A DNA stretch of 64,000 nt from contig JADKFU010000002.1 of NCBI GenBank assembly GCA_016717285.1, positions 124,001 through 188,000 of the forward strand, in the 5' to 3' direction. Position numbers and translations under genes: made by a program. The DNA is from Chitinophagaceae bacterium (GTDB lineage: Bacteria > Bacteroidota > Bacteroidia > Chitinophagales > UBA10324). Positions 38,716 to 49,356 of this stretch are shown here, in pieces. A model generated the notes under the pieces. It did not search any database, was not told the origin of the DNA, and saw nothing but the letters and a program-made list of their open reading frames with translations. Within the stretch, counting starts at the first letter, position 1, and each line of letters opens with the position of its first letter.

Positions 38716-39061
38716 AGATCGGGTTGGCTGCTTTATGATATTTTACCGTTATGGTTAACCAGTTGAATGGATGTGCTTTCTTAAAAAATGAACTTCTTAT
38801 TTCGAACGTAAAATACTGAAGATTTCAAGAATCAGATAAAGCATCTTCTTCAAGATGCATTACCAATCTGAGTTAAGGTTTGGAAAGGATCCGCGAGCAA
38901 CCGGGTTTGTGTTTATTATTTTGAATCTTTTCCAAATCAATCGCAACAACTGCGCGTAAAAAATGAACTGCTTTTCTTCAGCATACAAACAGGTTATTCC
39001 TGAGTTTGACTAAGTTTGAGGCAAGTTCATATTTCCTGATAAAATCTCACCTGTAATTTTT
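38716..39061. other. Intergenic region between divergent genes
   Basis: About 345 bp with the promoters of the DUF4293 gene (minus) and truA (plus). No gene or clear motif is seen. Confidence 0.4.
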
Positions 39062-39832
39062 GTGGTTTCCCGCTACCTTCTTGAAATCTCTTACAAAGGC
39101 ACTGTTTACAGTGGCTGGCAAGTGCAGAAAAATACTTCCAACACTATTCAGCAGGTGGTGAATGAAAAGTTGTCGGTATTGCTGCATGAACAAGTGATGG
39201 TAACAGCCTCAGGACGCACGGATGCAGGTGTACATGCATTTCAGAATTTCGCCCATTTTGATCTGGAGAAATCATTACCCGAACATTTTCTACGGAGATT
39301 GAATTTTTTGTTGCCGGTAGATATTGCAGTACGAAATGTTTTTTCCGTACCCGGAAATTTCAACGCACGTTTTGCTGCTATCAGCCGCACTTATGAATAC
39401 TTGATTTGTTATGATAAAAATCCATTCCTCACCGATTTTACTTCGTTTTATCCGTACCCGGAATTGTCAGCGGAAAAACTGAATGAAGCCGCTGATTTTC
39501 TTGCAACGCAAAATGACTTCGCTGCTTTCAGTAAAAAAAGAACGCAGGTAAAAACAACTTTATGTGCGATACAATCAGCACGATGGGAACTGGAAGCAAC
39601 ACAAAATCTTTTGCGTTTCCGTATCACAGCAGATCGTTTTTTACGTGGAATGGTACGTGGCCTTGTTGCTACTTCCATCCGTTATGCCCGTGAAAAATTA
39701 ACGATGGATCAATTGTCACAACTCATCGAAAGCCGTCAGCCACACAAAACAGATTTTTCAGCACCGGCACAAGGTCTTACATTGCTGGAAGTGAAATATC
39801 CGGATGGATTGCTTGTGAATATTGATGACTGA
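39062..39832 (+). CDS. truA: tRNA pseudouridine synthase A
   Basis: The product is 256 aa, starting at GTG 39062. GRTDAGVHA carries the catalytic Asp. SGWQVQKN and the C-terminal FLRGMVRGLVATS are typical. It makes pseudouridine 38-40 in tRNA anticodon arms. Confidence 0.93.
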   Translation: MVSRYLLEISYKGTVYSGWQVQKNTSNTIQQVVNEKLSVLLHEQVMVTASGRTDAGVHAFQNFAHFDLEKSLPEHFLRRLNFLLPVDIAVRNVFSVPGNFNARFAAISRTYEYLICYDKNPFLTDFTSFYPYPELSAEKLNEAADFLATQNDFAAFSKKRTQVKTTLCAIQSARWELEATQNLLRFRITADRFLRGMVRGLVATSIRYAREKLTMDQLSQLIESRQPHKTDFSAPAQGLTLLEVKYPDGLLVNIDD

Positions 39833-39900
39833 TTTTTGGTAATCAACCAAAAAATACTGAAATAATGGATTTGAACTTAAATTCAGGATTAAAGCCCTGC

Positions 39901-39917
39901 CGTCAGACAGGCTGACG
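39901..39917. repeat. Short palindrome between truA and the ABC gene
   Basis: cgtcag-acagg-ctgacg is a perfect 6-bp stem with a 5-base loop, 38 bp before the ABC transporter start. It may be a dispersed hairpin or a regulatory stem. Confidence 0.35.
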
Positions 39918-39954
39918 TCACACAATTTGTATTTTGCAGCCGAATTAATCAGGA

Positions 39955-41722
39955 TTGAAAAAAATACTCAACAAACTTATTGACTTCCGCCTGCTGCGGC
40001 GTGTATTGGGCCTGGTAAAACCGTATAAAAAGCGTTTTTATCTCGCACTCCTGATTGCAGTTTTACTGGCAGTACTTTCTCCTGTTAATCCATTCCTGAT
40101 TCAGATAACCATCGACCGTTATATTCTTGCCGGCGACTGGAATAAATTACTGATGATGTCGTGCATATTGATGGGAATACTATTTTTTCAGGCGGGCCTC
40201 ACTTATTTTTTTACCTATAACACGAACTGGTTGGGGCAGTCTATTGTGCGTGATCTTCGTGAAAGAGTGTATGCTCATGTAATTGATCTCAACCTGCGTT
40301 ACTTCGATCGTACACCTTTGGGAACAGCCACCACACGAACCATCAGCGATGTGGAAGCCATCAATGATATTTTTGCGGAAGGTGTAATCACCATCCTCAG
40401 TGATTTGCTGACCATTGTAGCGGTGCTTTCGGTGATGTTTTATTCTTCGTGGCAACTGACATTGGTTTGCTTGTCTGTGCTACCCATTTTACTGGTGGCT
40501 GCTTACATTTTTAAAGAAGGCATTCGTAAATCATTTACAGATGTGCGCAACCAGGTGGCACGACTCAATGCTTTTATGCAGGAGCATATCAGTGGCATGA
40601 GTGTGGTGCAGGTGTTTAATGCGGAAGAGCGCGAGATGAAAAAATTCAAGCTCATCAACAAGGAACACCGCACTGCAAACATCCGCGGCATCTGGTACTA
40701 TTCTATTTTTTTTTCCGGTAGTGGATATTATTTCGAGCATTGCATTGGGATTGCTGGTATGGTATGGAGCTTACCAGGTGTTGGATGATCGCACTTCTTT
40801 AGGTGTAATGATTTCATTTGTTCTTTATATCAATTTATTGTTTCGTCCTATCCGCATGCTGGCGGATAAATTCAACACGCTGCAAATGGGTATGGTGGCG
40901 AGTGAACGTGTATTTAAGTTGCTGGATAACAAAGACGCAATGGAAAATACCGGTAAAAAGTCAGCGGAAAATGTGCGCGGCGAACTTGTTTTTGATCAGG
41001 TGAGTTTTGCTTATGACGATGAGAATTTTGTGCTGAAGAATGTATCATTTAAAGTAGGTGCCGGACAAACGCTTGCCATTGTCGGAGCAACAGGAGCGGG
41101 AAAAACTTCCATCATAAATATACTCAGCCGATTCTATGAAATTCAAAAGGGTGCCATCTACCTGGATGATGTAAACACAAAAGAGTATGAGCTTTCCTCA
41201 CTGCGAAGCACGATAGGACTCGTATTGCAGGATGTGTTTTTGTTTTCAGGATCAGTGATGGACAACATTACGTTGCGCAACCCTAACATTACAAGTGAGC
41301 AGGTTAAACACGCAGCCATGCTTTGTGGCGTGGAAGAGTGGATTGAAAAATTACCCGGTGGTTATGATTACCATGTAATGGAACGCGGCGCAACGCTATC
41401 CGTCGGTCAGCGGCAACTGATTTCGTTTGTACGGGCTTTGGTTTTTAATCCGAAAATTTTGATACTGGATGAAGCTACTTCCTCCATTGATACAGAATCG
41501 GAAATACTCATTCAGCATGCGATAGAAAAGCTGATTGAAGGAAGAACTTCTATTATCATTGCGCATCGCTTGTCCACTATTCAGCATGCAAATAAAATTC
41601 TGGTGCTGGAAAAAGGAGAAGTGAAGGAAATGGGAACGCATGAAGAATTGCTGGCATTGGATGGCCATTACAGGAATTTATATGAATTGCAATTCAGCAA
41701 GAAGAAGGAAGTAATAGTTTGA
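39955..41722 (+). CDS. MsbA-type ABC exporter (fused TMD-NBD), one frameshift
   Basis: About 589 aa. The first frame (TTG 39955, MKKILNKLIDFRLLRRVLGL) carries the six-TM domain to GIWYYSIFF. The second starts near 40715 and finishes TM6 (PVVDIISSIALGLLVWYGAY). Its ATPase domain has Walker A GATGAGKTS, Q-loop GLVLQDVFLF, signature LSVGQRQ, Walker B ILILDEATSSID and H-loop IIAHRLSTI. The frames join if the nine-T run at about 40704-40713 is one shorter. It is probably a lipid or drug exporter; the substrate is unknown. Confidence 0.9.
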
Positions 41723-41855
41723 AATGAATTATTGTTCCTGAAGTTTCATTCCACTGCATTTTTTTTAGTCTTCCATTTCAGCATTAATTGATCCGCATTT
41801 TAGAGTGGAAAGCGGAAACTGCTTATGCAAAATAATCACCATCAATTATAAAAAT

Positions 41856-41897
41856 AAAAAAGCTCACCCCTGCAACCCACTGCAAGAGCAAGCTTTA
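41856..41897. terminator. Hairpin terminator, relative of 49164-49204
   Basis: aaaaaagctc...ctgcaacccactgca...gagcaagcttt folds into a stem flanked by A and T tracts, between the converging ends of the ABC gene and the 129-aa gene. A similar 41-bp hairpin stands at 49164. Confidence 0.55.
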
Positions 41898-41951
41898 TGC
41901 TGACGTTCATGCACTATTGTTCAGAACACAAAATCAACACTCCTTTCGCAT

Positions 41952-42341
41952 TTAAAGCTTGGGCATTGCAGGCATTTTCAAGGCTTTAATAGATTTGGTT
42001 ACCGCTTTCGTGGAAGTTTTCACAGCAGCATAATCACTCGTAAGTGAAGAAGCCATAGCTATTTGTTCGGTAGAAGAAGCCTTAGGAAAAGCATCAAGCT
42101 TGCCGCCTAAACCTGTCATTTGAGTATCAAGATCTTTCATGCTGGTCTTCAATTCAGGACTCAACATGTCGGCATTTTGAAGTGCCATGTCCTTATACGG
42201 CTTGTATTTGGCCGTAAGTCCGTCAAATTGGTCCTTGGTTTTTGTAAACGTTTTCATTGCTGATTCTGCAGTTACTTGTGCATTGCTGAATTGTGTTCCT
42301 GCGAATGCAAGGAAAAGTGTCAGGTACATTACTTTTTTCAT
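41952..42341 (-). CDS. Small secreted protein of unknown function
   Basis: The product is 129 aa with a signal peptide (MKKVMYLTLFLAFAGTQFSN, cut near NAQ). The mature part is helical and Lys/Thr/Ala-rich (KTSTKAVTKSIKALKMPAM). There are no cysteines or known motif. It is probably periplasmic and stands alone. Confidence 0.7.
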   Translation of the reverse strand: MKKVMYLTLFLAFAGTQFSNAQVTAESAMKTFTKTKDQFDGLTAKYKPYKDMALQNADMLSPELKTSMKDLDTQMTGLGGKLDAFPKASSTEQIAMASSLTSDYAAVKTSTKAVTKSIKALKMPAMPKL

Positions 42342-42777
42342 GATTAATGGAGGGTTGGTTTAAAATAGTTAGATTAAAAAATGGGATTATCAGGGTGAAC
42401 AAAGCATCTTTTGAAAAAAACTTCTGATCAGCCTTTATTGGCTTCATTTTGAATCAAAGATGCAAGTGTTTAAGAACTTAAATTGTAGTATTAATTCGAT
42501 AGAGAATGCAGTGTGATTTAAATGCACTTTATTGAAAAAATGCCCGCAAATGTATCCAGCAACGCTGCAATATTGATAAGCTATCGCTTGCAACGTGTCC
42601 ATCAAACGACCTGTTGGACAATTTTCAGGAGATGATCTTCACTTTTCAATAGAAAAATCCCGTCTTGCTTCCTTTGGCCAATAACTGGTTTTGCCGGCAT
42701 AATTACATTCCTAAAACGTAAAACAGCATATCGCTAAAGAGAGGATGGATTACTTACAAGGTTATTTTGGCCAGGAT
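42342..42777. other. Intergenic region, nothing recognised
   Basis: About 435 bp between the secreted-protein start and the amidohydrolase stop. No coding frame or repeat is seen. Confidence 0.4.
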
Positions 42778-44496
42778 TTAATTTTTATTATAGATCGTCT
42801 GACCTTCTTTAATGGTTTGCACTACTTTAATATTTTTAATTTCCATTGGATCTTCCTTCAATGGATTTTTATCCAGGATTACCAGGTCGGCAAGCTTGCC
42901 TGCTTTTAAAGAGCCTTTGCTGCTTTCTTCAAAATACTGATAGGCAGCGTTGATGGTTATGCACTGTAAAGCCTGATAAGGTGTGATGCGTTCATCAGCG
43001 CCAAGCAAAACTCCCGTGCGTGTAATACGGTTTACGGCACTCCAAACCACCATCATCTGGTCAATCGGTAGTACATTAAAGTCGGTATGATTGGTTGCTG
43101 TGATACCCATTTTTAAAGTAGTATTGAGTGGACTGATGAAGGAGGCTTGTTCCATTCCACGGTTCTGAATATGTGTATCACCAAAGAAAAAAGTATGCTC
43201 AGTATAAAGGGATGGAATAATATGGTATGTCTTGTATTTTATTAATTGGTCGGGACGAACAAACTGGGAATGAATCACCGTGGTTCGCCTGTCTCCTGAT
43301 GTGTCACTGCCCATTGCAAATTCATGTGCTTTCAAAATCATATCAATTGCACCATCACCATTTGCATGAATCAGCACCTGGATTTTTTCTCCGTACAACC
43401 ATTTTAGCCACGCATTCAATGAATCCTGCGGGAACGTTGGTTCGCCTTTCCAGCTTTTCTCTCCTCCGGGTCCACCGGTCAGGTATGGAGTGCTGAAAAG
43501 TGCCGTTTTTCCCTGGGGTGATCCGTCTGATGTAATTTTTACGCCACCGATTTTTAAATGATTGTGATAAGAACCAAACTCAGAGAATGGATGATCCGCT
43601 AAAACATTGCGGAGATCAAGAATAAAGGGATAAGAAATCACATCAATATACAGCGCATTTTGCGTTGCACCATTAACAAGTATATCAAGATCCGCTTTGT
43701 GTGTAGCACCTTCCTGCGCAGTAGTAACACCTGCCGAGGCATAGATCATCTGACCATCTTTTAATCCCTGCATTTGCTGCTCCGTTGTTGGCTTTGGAAG
43801 ATTGGCAAACACAGGAAGAAAAGCGGTTTCCATGATTAGTCCATAAGGTTCATTGGTTCCTGGTTTTCTGATAATAATTCCACCGTCGGGAGTAGCTGTT
43901 TTGTCACTGTACCCGAATTTTTTCAACGCCATGGAATTCAATACACCACCGTGCAACGAAACATGTCCAACAATCACAGGGTTATCCGGAAATGCTTTAT
44001 CAAGATCATCACGGTTAAGCATGCTTCCGTCCGGCATCTGGTTTTCGTCATAACCATATCCCATAATTATTTCTCCTTTAGGAATATTTTTCTTTGCCTG
44101 TAAATCTTTCAAAGCGGCTATAATTCCATCTATATTTTTTGCGGGTCCTACGGGTGGTGCAAAACAGTTTGCCTGTGAACCCATTGAAAGCGCATTGATA
44201 AAATGACTGTGAGGATCGATAAAACCGGGCAGCATCGTTTTACCTTGCAGGTCCACCATAACAGTAGCGTCACCTTTCATTTCTTCGGCTTCCGCTTTGG
44301 AACCAACGAAAACGATTTTTCCGGCTTGAATGGCAAGGGCTTCGGGATATGCTGCTTCATTGCCTTCCATTGTAATAATGTCACCACCATAATAAATAAT
44401 ATCAGCAGCATTTGTTGCGCTTTCCTTTTTAGCCGGCGATGTACATGATGACAACAGTATTGTAATTGCGAACAGGAGTCGAATTGATCTTTTCAT
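42778..44496 (-). CDS. Amidohydrolase (YtcJ-like, amidohydrolase_3) lipoprotein
   Basis: About 572 aa. ATG 44496 is preferred over the one 33 bases upstream because it gives a lipoprotein signal (MKRSIRLLFAITILLSSC, lipobox LSSC). Metal-dependent amidohydrolase hallmarks: LPGFIDPHSHF, VIVGHVSLHGG, IHANGDGAID and the late LADLVILDKNP. It probably hydrolyses an amide or cyclic imide in the periplasm; the substrate is unknown. Confidence 0.88.
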   Translation of the reverse strand: MKRSIRLLFAITILLSSCTSPAKKESATNAADIIYYGGDIITMEGNEAAYPEALAIQAGKIVFVGSKAEAEEMKGDATVMVDLQGKTMLPGFIDPHSHFINALSMGSQANCFAPPVGPAKNIDGIIAALKDLQAKKNIPKGEIIMGYGYDENQMPDGSMLNRDDLDKAFPDNPVIVGHVSLHGGVLNSMALKKFGYSDKTATPDGGIIIRKPGTNEPYGLIMETAFLPVFANLPKPTTEQQMQGLKDGQMIYASAGVTTAQEGATHKADLDILVNGATQNALYIDVISYPFILDLRNVLADHPFSEFGSYHNHLKIGGVKITSDGSPQGKTALFSTPYLTGGPGGEKSWKGEPTFPQDSLNAWLKWLYGEKIQVLIHANGDGAIDMILKAHEFAMGSDTSGDRRTTVIHSQFVRPDQLIKYKTYHIIPSLYTEHTFFFGDTHIQNRGMEQASFISPLNTTLKMGITATNHTDFNVLPIDQMMVVWSAVNRITRTGVLLGADERITPYQALQCITINAAYQYFEESSKGSLKAGKLADLVILDKNPLKEDPMEIKNIKVVQTIKEGQTIYNKN

Positions 44497-44782
44497 TGTT
44501 GGTGCCTCGATTGATTTGTTTTTTTTCAATGGTAAATGATTTTATTTCCAGCATAGTTTCAGTGATTGAAACGCCCTTTATTTCTAGTGGCCATTTTTTC
44601 TGGAATGAACAGGCACAAGAACGGAGTTATTTCCTGAACATTTTTTACATAAATGTAACTTCGGGGAAAGTGGTGTAAATTGGAATGGTTTTTTAATAAA
44701 CCTTGAAATCAATGTTGTGATTAATGCAGGAAAATATCTTTTCTTTCACTGTTGCTATTGGAGCATCATCCGGATTTGCTTT

Positions 44783-45166
44783 TCATTTTTCAGCAGCTTT
44801 GCTCTCTTTAAGAGATGCTTCAGCCAATGAATCCAGTTTTCCGGTAGTTTTTGATTTTAATTCACTGTATGCCGGAACTAACGTCGCAAGCTTTTCATCA
44901 AGCACTTGATTTAACTTTTGCAGCACTTTTATTCTCATCAGCATTCCTCCCAAAAAACAAATAAGCAATACAACAATTACAATCAGTATGCTGATAGTTG
45001 CTTTGCCGGCGATGGTATCTATGCCTAATTTTTCTGCAACAGGTGATATTATTCCGGTGAATATTTTGATTACTTTCTCAACTGCAATAATTAAAAAAAT
45101 TATGGGGAGAAAAAATAGTGCTCCTCCTTTTACTGTTGTTTTCAGAAAAAACCAGATTGATTTCAT
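44783..45166 (-). CDS. DUF502-like membrane protein
   Basis: The product is 127 aa with two hydrophobic segments: GALFFLPIIFLIIAVEKVIK and ATISILIVIVVLLICFLGGM. A charged tail ends SLKESKAAEK. The N-terminal layout fits DUF502, but the usual C-terminal half (about 70 residues) is absent, so it is a short version or truncated. The function is unknown. Confidence 0.6.
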   Translation of the reverse strand: MKSIWFFLKTTVKGGALFFLPIIFLIIAVEKVIKIFTGIISPVAEKLGIDTIAGKATISILIVIVVLLICFLGGMLMRIKVLQKLNQVLDEKLATLVPAYSELKSKTTGKLDSLAEASLKESKAAEK

Positions 45167-45315
45167 AAGGTAATTTTTTTGTGTTGAGCGAACGGGTTGT
45201 GAACTGCATGGCTTTGCCAGCGATCACACAAAATAAGAGAATGAATCCAGAATGGAATAGAGATGGTTCTGTCTTATTTCGGGTTGAATCCAAAAAAAAT
45301 ATCGGTGAACTTCCT

Positions 45316-46305
45316 TCAAAAAATGGCGGCCACTCTTTCTATGAACCAATACATTGCCAGGGTGCCAATGAAATAGGGCGGGAATTTATAGGTCCATTCC
45401 GGAAATGAAAACGAAAATCTTTTTAACCCTGCAACTATCAATAGCACAGCAAATACAAATGCCAATTGCCCGACTTCCACTCCTGCATTGAAGAGGAATA
45501 ATGCCAGTGGAATATTGTGTTGGGGCAAGCCAACATCCTGTAATGCGCTTGCAAAACCAAGTCCGTGCAGGAGTCCGAAAAGAAAGGAAACTAACCACGG
45601 ATACTGAAAGGCAAAACCATTTCTGCCGTTTCTATGATGTACTATTTCAACCGCTAAAAAAACAATGCTCAACGCAATAGCTGCTTCCGTAAATAAACCT
45701 GACACTGATATAATATGCAATGTTGCCAGCGCCAATGTAATACTATGCGCAACGGTGAAAGCGGTGATGGTCCAGATCAACCTTGATCTTTTTTTAACTA
45801 ACAGCAACAAGCCAAAAATAAATAGCAAATGATCGAAGCCTGACCAGATATGATACATGCCCAATTGAATATATTGCCATACCGGTGGTGGTTGAGGTTT
45901 GGATAAGTTCAGTTTTACAAAGGGTTGAATCGGTTTTAACAGGAAAGTGTAAGAAGTATGGTTGAGCAGTGTTACCTGTACCAACACATCCGTTATTGTT
46001 TTTTCAAGACCACCGATGCTGATGGTTTGTTCATCTAAGGTTGCGTGATTCGACGGCACTTGCCAGCGTTTGATCAGATAGCTTTCCGTATAAGTTATTT
46101 CAGCAAGCGAGTCAACCAGCCAGCCGGCTGAAATAACAGGATGTAATGGTATTCCATACTCACCCATCAATGGTTGCTTCCAGGTAATCTGTAGTGTGTG
46201 ATCTCTGGCTTCTTTTATCTCCAGATAACCGGGACGAATTTCATGTGCCCATGAAATCAACGGCAGCAATAAAACAAATGCAGCTAACAGTGCATGCTTT
46301 TTCAT
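45316..46305 (-). CDS. HupE/UreJ-family membrane protein
   Basis: The product is 329 aa. A signal peptide (to ISWAHEIRPGYLEI) precedes an extracytoplasmic beta-rich part. Several membrane helices follow, with YHIWSGFDHLLFIFGLLLL, FTVAHSITLALA and LLHGLGFASAL, the HupE/UreJ_2 His-rich signatures. The family is linked to Ni/Co uptake. The upstream foldase gene overlaps its start by 4 bp and the DUF3604 gene precedes that, so the three form one operon. Confidence 0.88.
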   Translation of the reverse strand: MKKHALLAAFVLLLPLISWAHEIRPGYLEIKEARDHTLQITWKQPLMGEYGIPLHPVISAGWLVDSLAEITYTESYLIKRWQVPSNHATLDEQTISIGGLEKTITDVLVQVTLLNHTSYTFLLKPIQPFVKLNLSKPQPPPVWQYIQLGMYHIWSGFDHLLFIFGLLLLVKKRSRLIWTITAFTVAHSITLALATLHIISVSGLFTEAAIALSIVFLAVEIVHHRNGRNGFAFQYPWLVSFLFGLLHGLGFASALQDVGLPQHNIPLALFLFNAGVEVGQLAFVFAVLLIVAGLKRFSFSFPEWTYKFPPYFIGTLAMYWFIERVAAIF

Positions 46306-47177
46306 TTTACTTCGAGGTATGCCCGGTTAATAATATATTGTTTACTCAGTAGTTCGTATGTGTGTTTATTCTGTTCCTCTTTTGCAGCATCAAGATATTT
46401 TTCTTTCACTTCTGCTTTAACCGATTCAAATGGCTTTTCTGTTGTGGTGTTACGATTGGAAATATACAAAAGGTGCCAGCCATAACCGGACTTTACGGGT
46501 CCGGTCCATGTATGCATAGGTGATTGAAATAATGAATCCGCGAAAGCAGTGTTGCCAAAATTTTGCTGAATATCTAAAACTGATTGTGAGGCATAATCAT
46601 ATTGCAATGGGAAGCGGTCACCCATTTCAGCGGCACGTTGCAAACTGCTTTTTTTTAGATTTTGTAAAGCAACAAGCGCACGTTGCCTGGCAATGCTGTC
46701 AGTGCTGTTATCGGTACTGAAATAAACATGCGAGAAACTCACATCAGCATCTTGTAAGAATAATGATCGATTACTGTTGTAGTAGGCTTGTAATTCCTTT
46801 TCCGTCGGTTCTTTAATTTCGGCAAGATCGGATTGCATAAAAGCAAATTTCTGCGATAGGCGTCTCCGGATAATTTCATCGTCTTTGTCAAGTCCCAGTT
46901 TCTTTGCTTCACGATAGTAAATTTCTTCTTTAATAAAATCATCTATCATTGCATCTAGTTGCACTTTCGTCGGCAGGATGCCTGTTTGCGTTTTATAATT
47001 CACGATCATCAGGGCAATCCTGTCATTATCAATTGTTATCTCACGGCGCTGTAAATCATTTTGATTCTGGACATAATAAACCAGTAAAAACAAAAGCCCT
47101 CCCAACAGTAGAAACTGGATAAGCGGTTCCGCAAAAAACTTTTTGAGCATATTGAGCAATTGGTAAAAATAAAACAC
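46302..47177 (-). CDS. Membrane-anchored peptidyl-prolyl isomerase (parvulin type)
   Basis: The product is 291 aa. After a possible short leader, MLKKFFAEPLIQFLLLGGLL is a membrane anchor. Residues about 60-130 are SurA-like chaperone helices (LGLDKDDEIIRRRLSQKF) and about 130-250 a parvulin domain (DVSFSHVYF, WTGPVKSGYGWHLLYIS). It is a periplasmic foldase, probably helping the products of its neighbours. Confidence 0.85.
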   Translation of the reverse strand: MFYFYQLLNMLKKFFAEPLIQFLLLGGLLFLLVYYVQNQNDLQRREITIDNDRIALMIVNYKTQTGILPTKVQLDAMIDDFIKEEIYYREAKKLGLDKDDEIIRRRLSQKFAFMQSDLAEIKEPTEKELQAYYNSNRSLFLQDADVSFSHVYFSTDNSTDSIARQRALVALQNLKKSSLQRAAEMGDRFPLQYDYASQSVLDIQQNFGNTAFADSLFQSPMHTWTGPVKSGYGWHLLYISNRNTTTEKPFESVKAEVKEKYLDAAKEEQNKHTYELLSKQYIINRAYLEVK

Positions 47178-47222
47178 ATGCGAAGAGATTTATTTCGCAT
47201 GTGTTTGAAAATGAGGCTTGAT

Positions 47223-49094
47223 TTATTTCACCGGCGTGTACCAGACCGGACTCGTCCATGCTCTTTCCTGGATGGTCGCTGCTACGCTTTTATTCAGGGG
47301 CATATTGTATTTAGCCGAGAGATAAGTAGTCCATCTTGGTGTAGGTATTTCAATTACCCTCGCATAATACGTTACATAGGCTTGCGGATCGAAATCGGTA
47401 TCTTCCCAATAACCAATTAACTCTGCTGCACCGATAGTGTTGGTATAAGTAGCTGCTTTCTCATCAACTGTATTACCTACTGTTTCCAGTTTTCCTTTGG
47501 CATCTTTTTTCCGGTCGCCGCTCCAAACCACATCGTAAATTTTTTCTGTGCTCTTACCGTTTTTGGTGCTCACTTTAATAATCTGAATCCTGTCGAGGTT
47601 TCCGGAGTTGGGATCTTTGATGGCCTGCACTAAAAACTTTGGGCTGCCTGCAGAAGATGTTGCAACCAGATCTGCGCCCATAGGAACACCACGAGCATAA
47701 GCAAGTTTCACCCAATCATTTTCCTTCACCACATCAGCGGTATAATCCCAACCGGCAAACATTCTGACTTTAACGCGGGTACCTGAGGTAGCAAAACATT
47801 CTTTTCTTTTCAATGCATCGAAGATGGCATCTCTTGTATTGCTTTCAGCCCAAACACCGGTAAGGCCTGCAGCGCTTATTTTAGTTACCGGCTCACCGCC
47901 AACAGATTCTGTTGCCTCTAAGATGCTTTTATAATTTTTTGCCAGGTCATCCTGCGTACCATGTGAGCCCGGATAATTATTTTCTTCGCTGGAAGAAATT
48001 GCCGAATGATAGTCGGTACCACCTTCCAGTCCGTATTTAAATGGGTTGGTTCCAATCTTTGTCTGAAGTTCCTGTCCGACACCAAAGGCCTGACGGATAT
48101 AACTACCGGTTTTATCTTTTGCTTTGGCTGTGCTGCTCAACAAAATTTCAAACACTTCGAAATTTGCAAACTCATCATTGGGCGAAACTTCAGGACGTGT
48201 TTCACTTTGTCCTTTTCCCTGGTTCATTTCTGCCAATGGCTCATTATTCATTCTTGCATCTGCATATTCCTTTGTCAACGGTTTACCCGATAAGGTTTTA
48301 GTATCAAACATCAACCCATTGCTGATATTGCCGTTGTGTGGTACAGCCAACACATCACTTCCGGTCTTGCGTGCGTTTTCCATGTACTTCCAAAGGTCTT
48401 CCGGATCCTGGGAATCGAATGAAGAAAAAGGTAATTCAGGTACTTTGTCACCTTTGAAGATTACACAACGATGTAAATTCTGAGCATGCATGTTTACGTC
48501 ATTGGGAGCGGAAGTCCATTCATAACCAACAAATGTTGTAAACTTTCCGGGCTTGTTGTATGTATTGGCTGCATTAATTACATGCTGCCACGCACCTTTA
48601 ATTACTTCTGGTTTATTTAATTCAGGATTGGGCTTGTTAGCAGACATATCAGTGCAAAAATCAGCAAATGATTTTGCTACATCCTTTTGATCTGTGCTGG
48701 TAAATTGCTTATACAATTCCGTTCCCTTATACGGTCCATTCGGATCTTTTACTGCCGCAATTGCACCAAGGTATTCAGAGTGGTCAGTAACTGCAAGGAA
48801 GTCAAGTGGTGCTATGCGTTTTACTTTTTTACCGAAGTAAATTACTTCCTCACCCATTGCGTATTTGTAAGCATCTTCAGGCAACAATGTGGTACCGAAG
48901 AAATTCGCGTCAGGCGAATAAGCAGTATGCAAATGCAGATCACCGAAATAACAATCCTTCAATGGATTCTTTGTAATTGCTGTGACTGTGTCTGGTTGTG
49001 AGGAAGCATCTTTACCAGCATCATTAGTAGTATTAGCATTGTTCCCGCAACCGGTCAAAGCGATACCAATGAGGAACATGAATGCTTGGTTCAT
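47223..49094 (-). CDS. DUF3604 lipoprotein (PHP-like metalloenzyme fold)
   Basis: The product is 623 aa. It has lipoprotein signal MNQAFMFLIGIALTGCG. FGDLHLHTAYSPDA, LDFLAVTDHSEYLG, FVGYEWTS and GGTDYHSAIS are the metal-binding motifs typical of DUF3604. It lies in the conserved trio DUF3604, PPIase, HupE. The enzymatic role is not established. Confidence 0.88.
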   Translation of the reverse strand: MNQAFMFLIGIALTGCGNNANTTNDAGKDASSQPDTVTAITKNPLKDCYFGDLHLHTAYSPDANFFGTTLLPEDAYKYAMGEEVIYFGKKVKRIAPLDFLAVTDHSEYLGAIAAVKDPNGPYKGTELYKQFTSTDQKDVAKSFADFCTDMSANKPNPELNKPEVIKGAWQHVINAANTYNKPGKFTTFVGYEWTSAPNDVNMHAQNLHRCVIFKGDKVPELPFSSFDSQDPEDLWKYMENARKTGSDVLAVPHNGNISNGLMFDTKTLSGKPLTKEYADARMNNEPLAEMNQGKGQSETRPEVSPNDEFANFEVFEILLSSTAKAKDKTGSYIRQAFGVGQELQTKIGTNPFKYGLEGGTDYHSAISSSEENNYPGSHGTQDDLAKNYKSILEATESVGGEPVTKISAAGLTGVWAESNTRDAIFDALKRKECFATSGTRVKVRMFAGWDYTADVVKENDWVKLAYARGVPMGADLVATSSAGSPKFLVQAIKDPNSGNLDRIQIIKVSTKNGKSTEKIYDVVWSGDRKKDAKGKLETVGNTVDEKAATYTNTIGAAELIGYWEDTDFDPQAYVTYYARVIEIPTPRWTTYLSAKYNMPLNKSVAATIQERAWTSPVWYTPVK

Positions 49095-49163
49095 TTTTTC
49101 ATAGTGGCGAATTAATTCATTCGCAAAAGGTATGAATAACCTCCCAAATTTTTGTAGAAAATT

Positions 49164-49204
49164 AAAAAGCTTGCTTCTGCAATCCCATGCAAGGGCATGC
49201 TTTA
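49164..49204. terminator. Hairpin terminator downstream of the DOPA-dioxygenase-like gene
   Basis: aaaaagcttgcttctgca-atccca-tgcaagggcatgcttta forms a long imperfect stem with A/T flanks. It is similar to 41856-41897. Confidence 0.55.
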
Positions 49205-49356
49205 TGTTGCGCTATATTTTTAGCGTTAGAAATTCAGCAGATAATAGAAACGTGCAGAGTACCCCAATTTTTGAAATGAGATCCCAGGCACTTCCGGCAG
49301 TTTAATGCCTTTACGTGCATGTTGAATCAATTGGATCAATCTGCCAGCATTTTCCC

